From positions 744,001 to 808,000 of the forward strand of contig NZ_PDFK01000002.1 of the NCBI RefSeq assembly GCF_002845985.1: DNA of 64,000 bases, read 5' to 3'. The DNA comes from Lysinibacillus fusiformis (lineage in GTDB: Bacteria > Bacillota > Bacilli > Bacillales_A > Planococcaceae). Shown here piece by piece: positions 62,861 to 64,000 of this stretch. Position 1 is the first letter of the stretch. The number at the start of each line of letters is the position of its first letter. The notes under the pieces were generated by a model. That model was not told where the DNA came from and ran no database searches. It saw nothing but the letters and a program-made list of their open reading frames with translations. The position numbers and the translations under genes were made by a program.

Positions 62861-64000
62861 TATTTACGTTTTGATTTTTTCTTTTTGTTTTTCTTTGCAA
62901 TGCCCTCATAGAACTTTTGCTTTTGTTTCACGCGTTTTTTAGGACCTGGGCTTGAGTCTTCTTTGCGGCGACCACGCGGGTCACGATCGCTTTCACGACG
63001 TTCACCTTGCTTGGCGCTACGACTTCCACGGTCATCCTCTTGGCGACCGCCTCTACGGTTGCCACCGCGTCCGCCTTTTTCTTCGTCGCTGCGTGTGCTT
63101 CGTTGACTGCGTCCACCCTTGTTATCACTATAATTTTTACGTGCATGGATGACAGTAGGAGCTGCTTTACGTGTTCGTCCATATGAAGTTACCATTCCAA
63201 CGATTTCAAAGTCAATGGATGACTCCTCAATAATGACATTGGCAACACGGACTGTCACTTCATCACCAATACGGAATTGACGATTTGTTCGTTCACCAAT
63301 CATAATCATTTGACGATCATCGAAGCGGTAGTAATCATCTGTCATATTACTGATGTGAACAAGTCCTTCGATTGTGTTTGGCAGCTCCACGAAAATACCG
63401 AAGTTTGTAATGGATGAAACGATCCCTTCGAATTCCTCGCCAATTTTATCAGACATGTACTGTGCTTTTTTCAGAGCGTCCGTATCACGTTCTGCATCAA
63501 CAGCACGACGTTCACGCTCAGAAGTATGGTCAGCAATTTCATCCATTGCCATACTCCACTGTGCAATCGTTTCTCTAGAAGTATCCTTATTAATTATATA
63601 CGTACGAATTAAACGATGTACGATTAAGTCTGGATAACGACGAATTGGTGATGTGAAGTGTGTATAGAAATCCGTTGATAAGCCAAAGTGACCAAGGCTT
63701 TCAGGATAATATTTTGCCTGTTGCATCGAGCGTAGTAGCATTGTTGAAATAACGGGCTCCTCTGGCATACCATCAATGGCTTTTAAAACATCTTGCAGTG
63801 CCTTGGGATGCACTGTATTACCAGTACCTTTAATTAAAATACCGAAGTTCGTAACAAATTCAAAGAAGCGTTGGAGCTTTTCAGGCTTTGGATCTTCGTG
63901 AATACGGTATAGGAACGGTACATTCATCCAGTGGAAGTGCTCTGCAACTGTTTCATTGGCAGCAAGCATGAAATCCTCAATTAGCTTCTCCGCTACTGTA
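62860..64000 (-). CDS. rnr: Ribonuclease R, partial (N-terminus outside window)
   Basis: The frame is open to the right edge; about 380 C-terminal residues are visible. The RNB catalytic domain continues with [32 protein letters not shown] and [20 protein letters not shown], a family signature. An S1 domain follows ([33 protein letters not shown]). The last ~100 residues are basic and of low complexity, rich in R, G, K and D. RNase R is a processive 3'-5' exonuclease that degrades structured RNA and, with tmRNA, non-stop mRNA. It lies upstream of smpB. Confidence 0.95.
   Translation of the reverse strand, partial: TVAEKLIEDFMLAANETVAEHFHWMNVPFLYRIHEDPKPEKLQRFFEFVTNFGILIKGTGNTVHPKALQDVLKAIDGMPEEPVISTMLLRSMQQAKYYPESLGHFGLSTDFYTHFTSPIRRYPDLIVHRLIRTYIINKDTSRETIAQWSMAMDEIADHTSERERRAVDAERDTDALKKAQYMSDKIGEEFEGIVSSITNFGIFVELPNTIEGLVHISNMTDDYYRFDDRQMIMIGERTNRQFRIGDEVTVRVANVIIEESSIDFEIVGMVTSYGRTRKAAPTVIHARKNYSDNKGGRSQRSTRSDEEKGGRGGNRRGGRQEDDRGSRSAKQGERRESDRDPRGRRKEDSSPGPKKRVKQKQKFYEGIAKKNKKKKSKRK

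Noticed and set aside
1..64000. CRISPR arrays or ordinary tRNA genes
   Set aside because: I looked for regularly spaced direct repeats of 25-40 bases and for tRNA T-loop patterns; apart from the tmRNA, none was seen.

Overview
The window comes from a low-GC, spore-forming Bacillales chromosome, most likely Lysinibacillus or a close relative. This is inferred from the S-layer (SLH) proteins, the spore germination hydrolase CwlJ, a SigO/RsoA-type two-subunit sigma factor with YvrJ, many TTG/GTG starts with strong AGGAGG sites, and a tmRNA tag reading (A)GKQQNLAFAA. No species name can be proven from the sequence alone.

1-23.8 kb is ordinary chromosome. In order it holds an OsmC-like protein (partial), a Na/phosphate symporter, a NUMOD4-motif protein, an acetyltransferase, a KstD-like flavoprotein, a ZIP transporter, an SLH protein, a two-domain multicopper oxidase and a 3-hydroxyacyl-CoA dehydrogenase. 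Next come the sigO-rsoA/yvrJ locus, an amino-acid permease, the kynU-ald operon with a TetR regulator, pyridoxal kinase facing an ECF S component, cwlJ, a lipoprotein and an MFS transporter. The permease promoter and the kynU promoter carry the same 13-bp palindrome (TGACACWGTGTCA). This suggests one regulon, probably run by the adjacent TetR protein: uptake, cleavage of kynurenine to anthranilate plus alanine, then alanine deamination.

23.8-31.9 kb is gene-poor and decayed. It has two GC-rich inverted elements, an isolated membrane protein, a membrane-anchored protein, an IS200-type transposase relic, a broken two-gene cassette and a ~190-bp relic of the integrase region that is intact at 60 kb. 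It ends with an SLH plus C39-like peptidase protein and a small ORF.

31,937-61,644 is a ~29.7-kb genomic island inserted at the 3' end of the tmRNA gene (ssrA). A perfect 18-bp direct repeat marks its ends, one copy lying inside the tmRNA. TGACC repeats lie just inside both ends. Two related tyrosine integrases and an Xis-like protein sit at the right end. The cargo is defence-like: (a) a DNA phosphorothioation system, sspB-sspC-sspD followed by the restriction genes sspF-sspG-sspH (dptFGH homologues); (b) a DUF262 protein, an AAA/DUF3696 ATPase and an unknown 292-aa protein in one overlapping operon; (c) a GIY-YIG/DUF2075 helicase-like protein coupled to a MazG-like pyrophosphohydrolase; (d) a third, different tyrosine recombinase beside a cluster of palindromes; and (e) small regulators and unknown genes. 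The cysteine desulfurase SspA is not in the island, so a housekeeping IscS/NifS-type enzyme would have to supply sulfur.

61.6-64 kb returns to core genome: ssrA, smpB and the 3' part of rnr (RNase R), all on the minus strand.

The phosphorothioation system is a known type (SspBCD with SspFGH was described in Vibrio). The less explained parts are the DUF262-AAA-292aa operon, the GIY-YIG/DUF2075-MazG pair and the palindrome-flanked recombinase.
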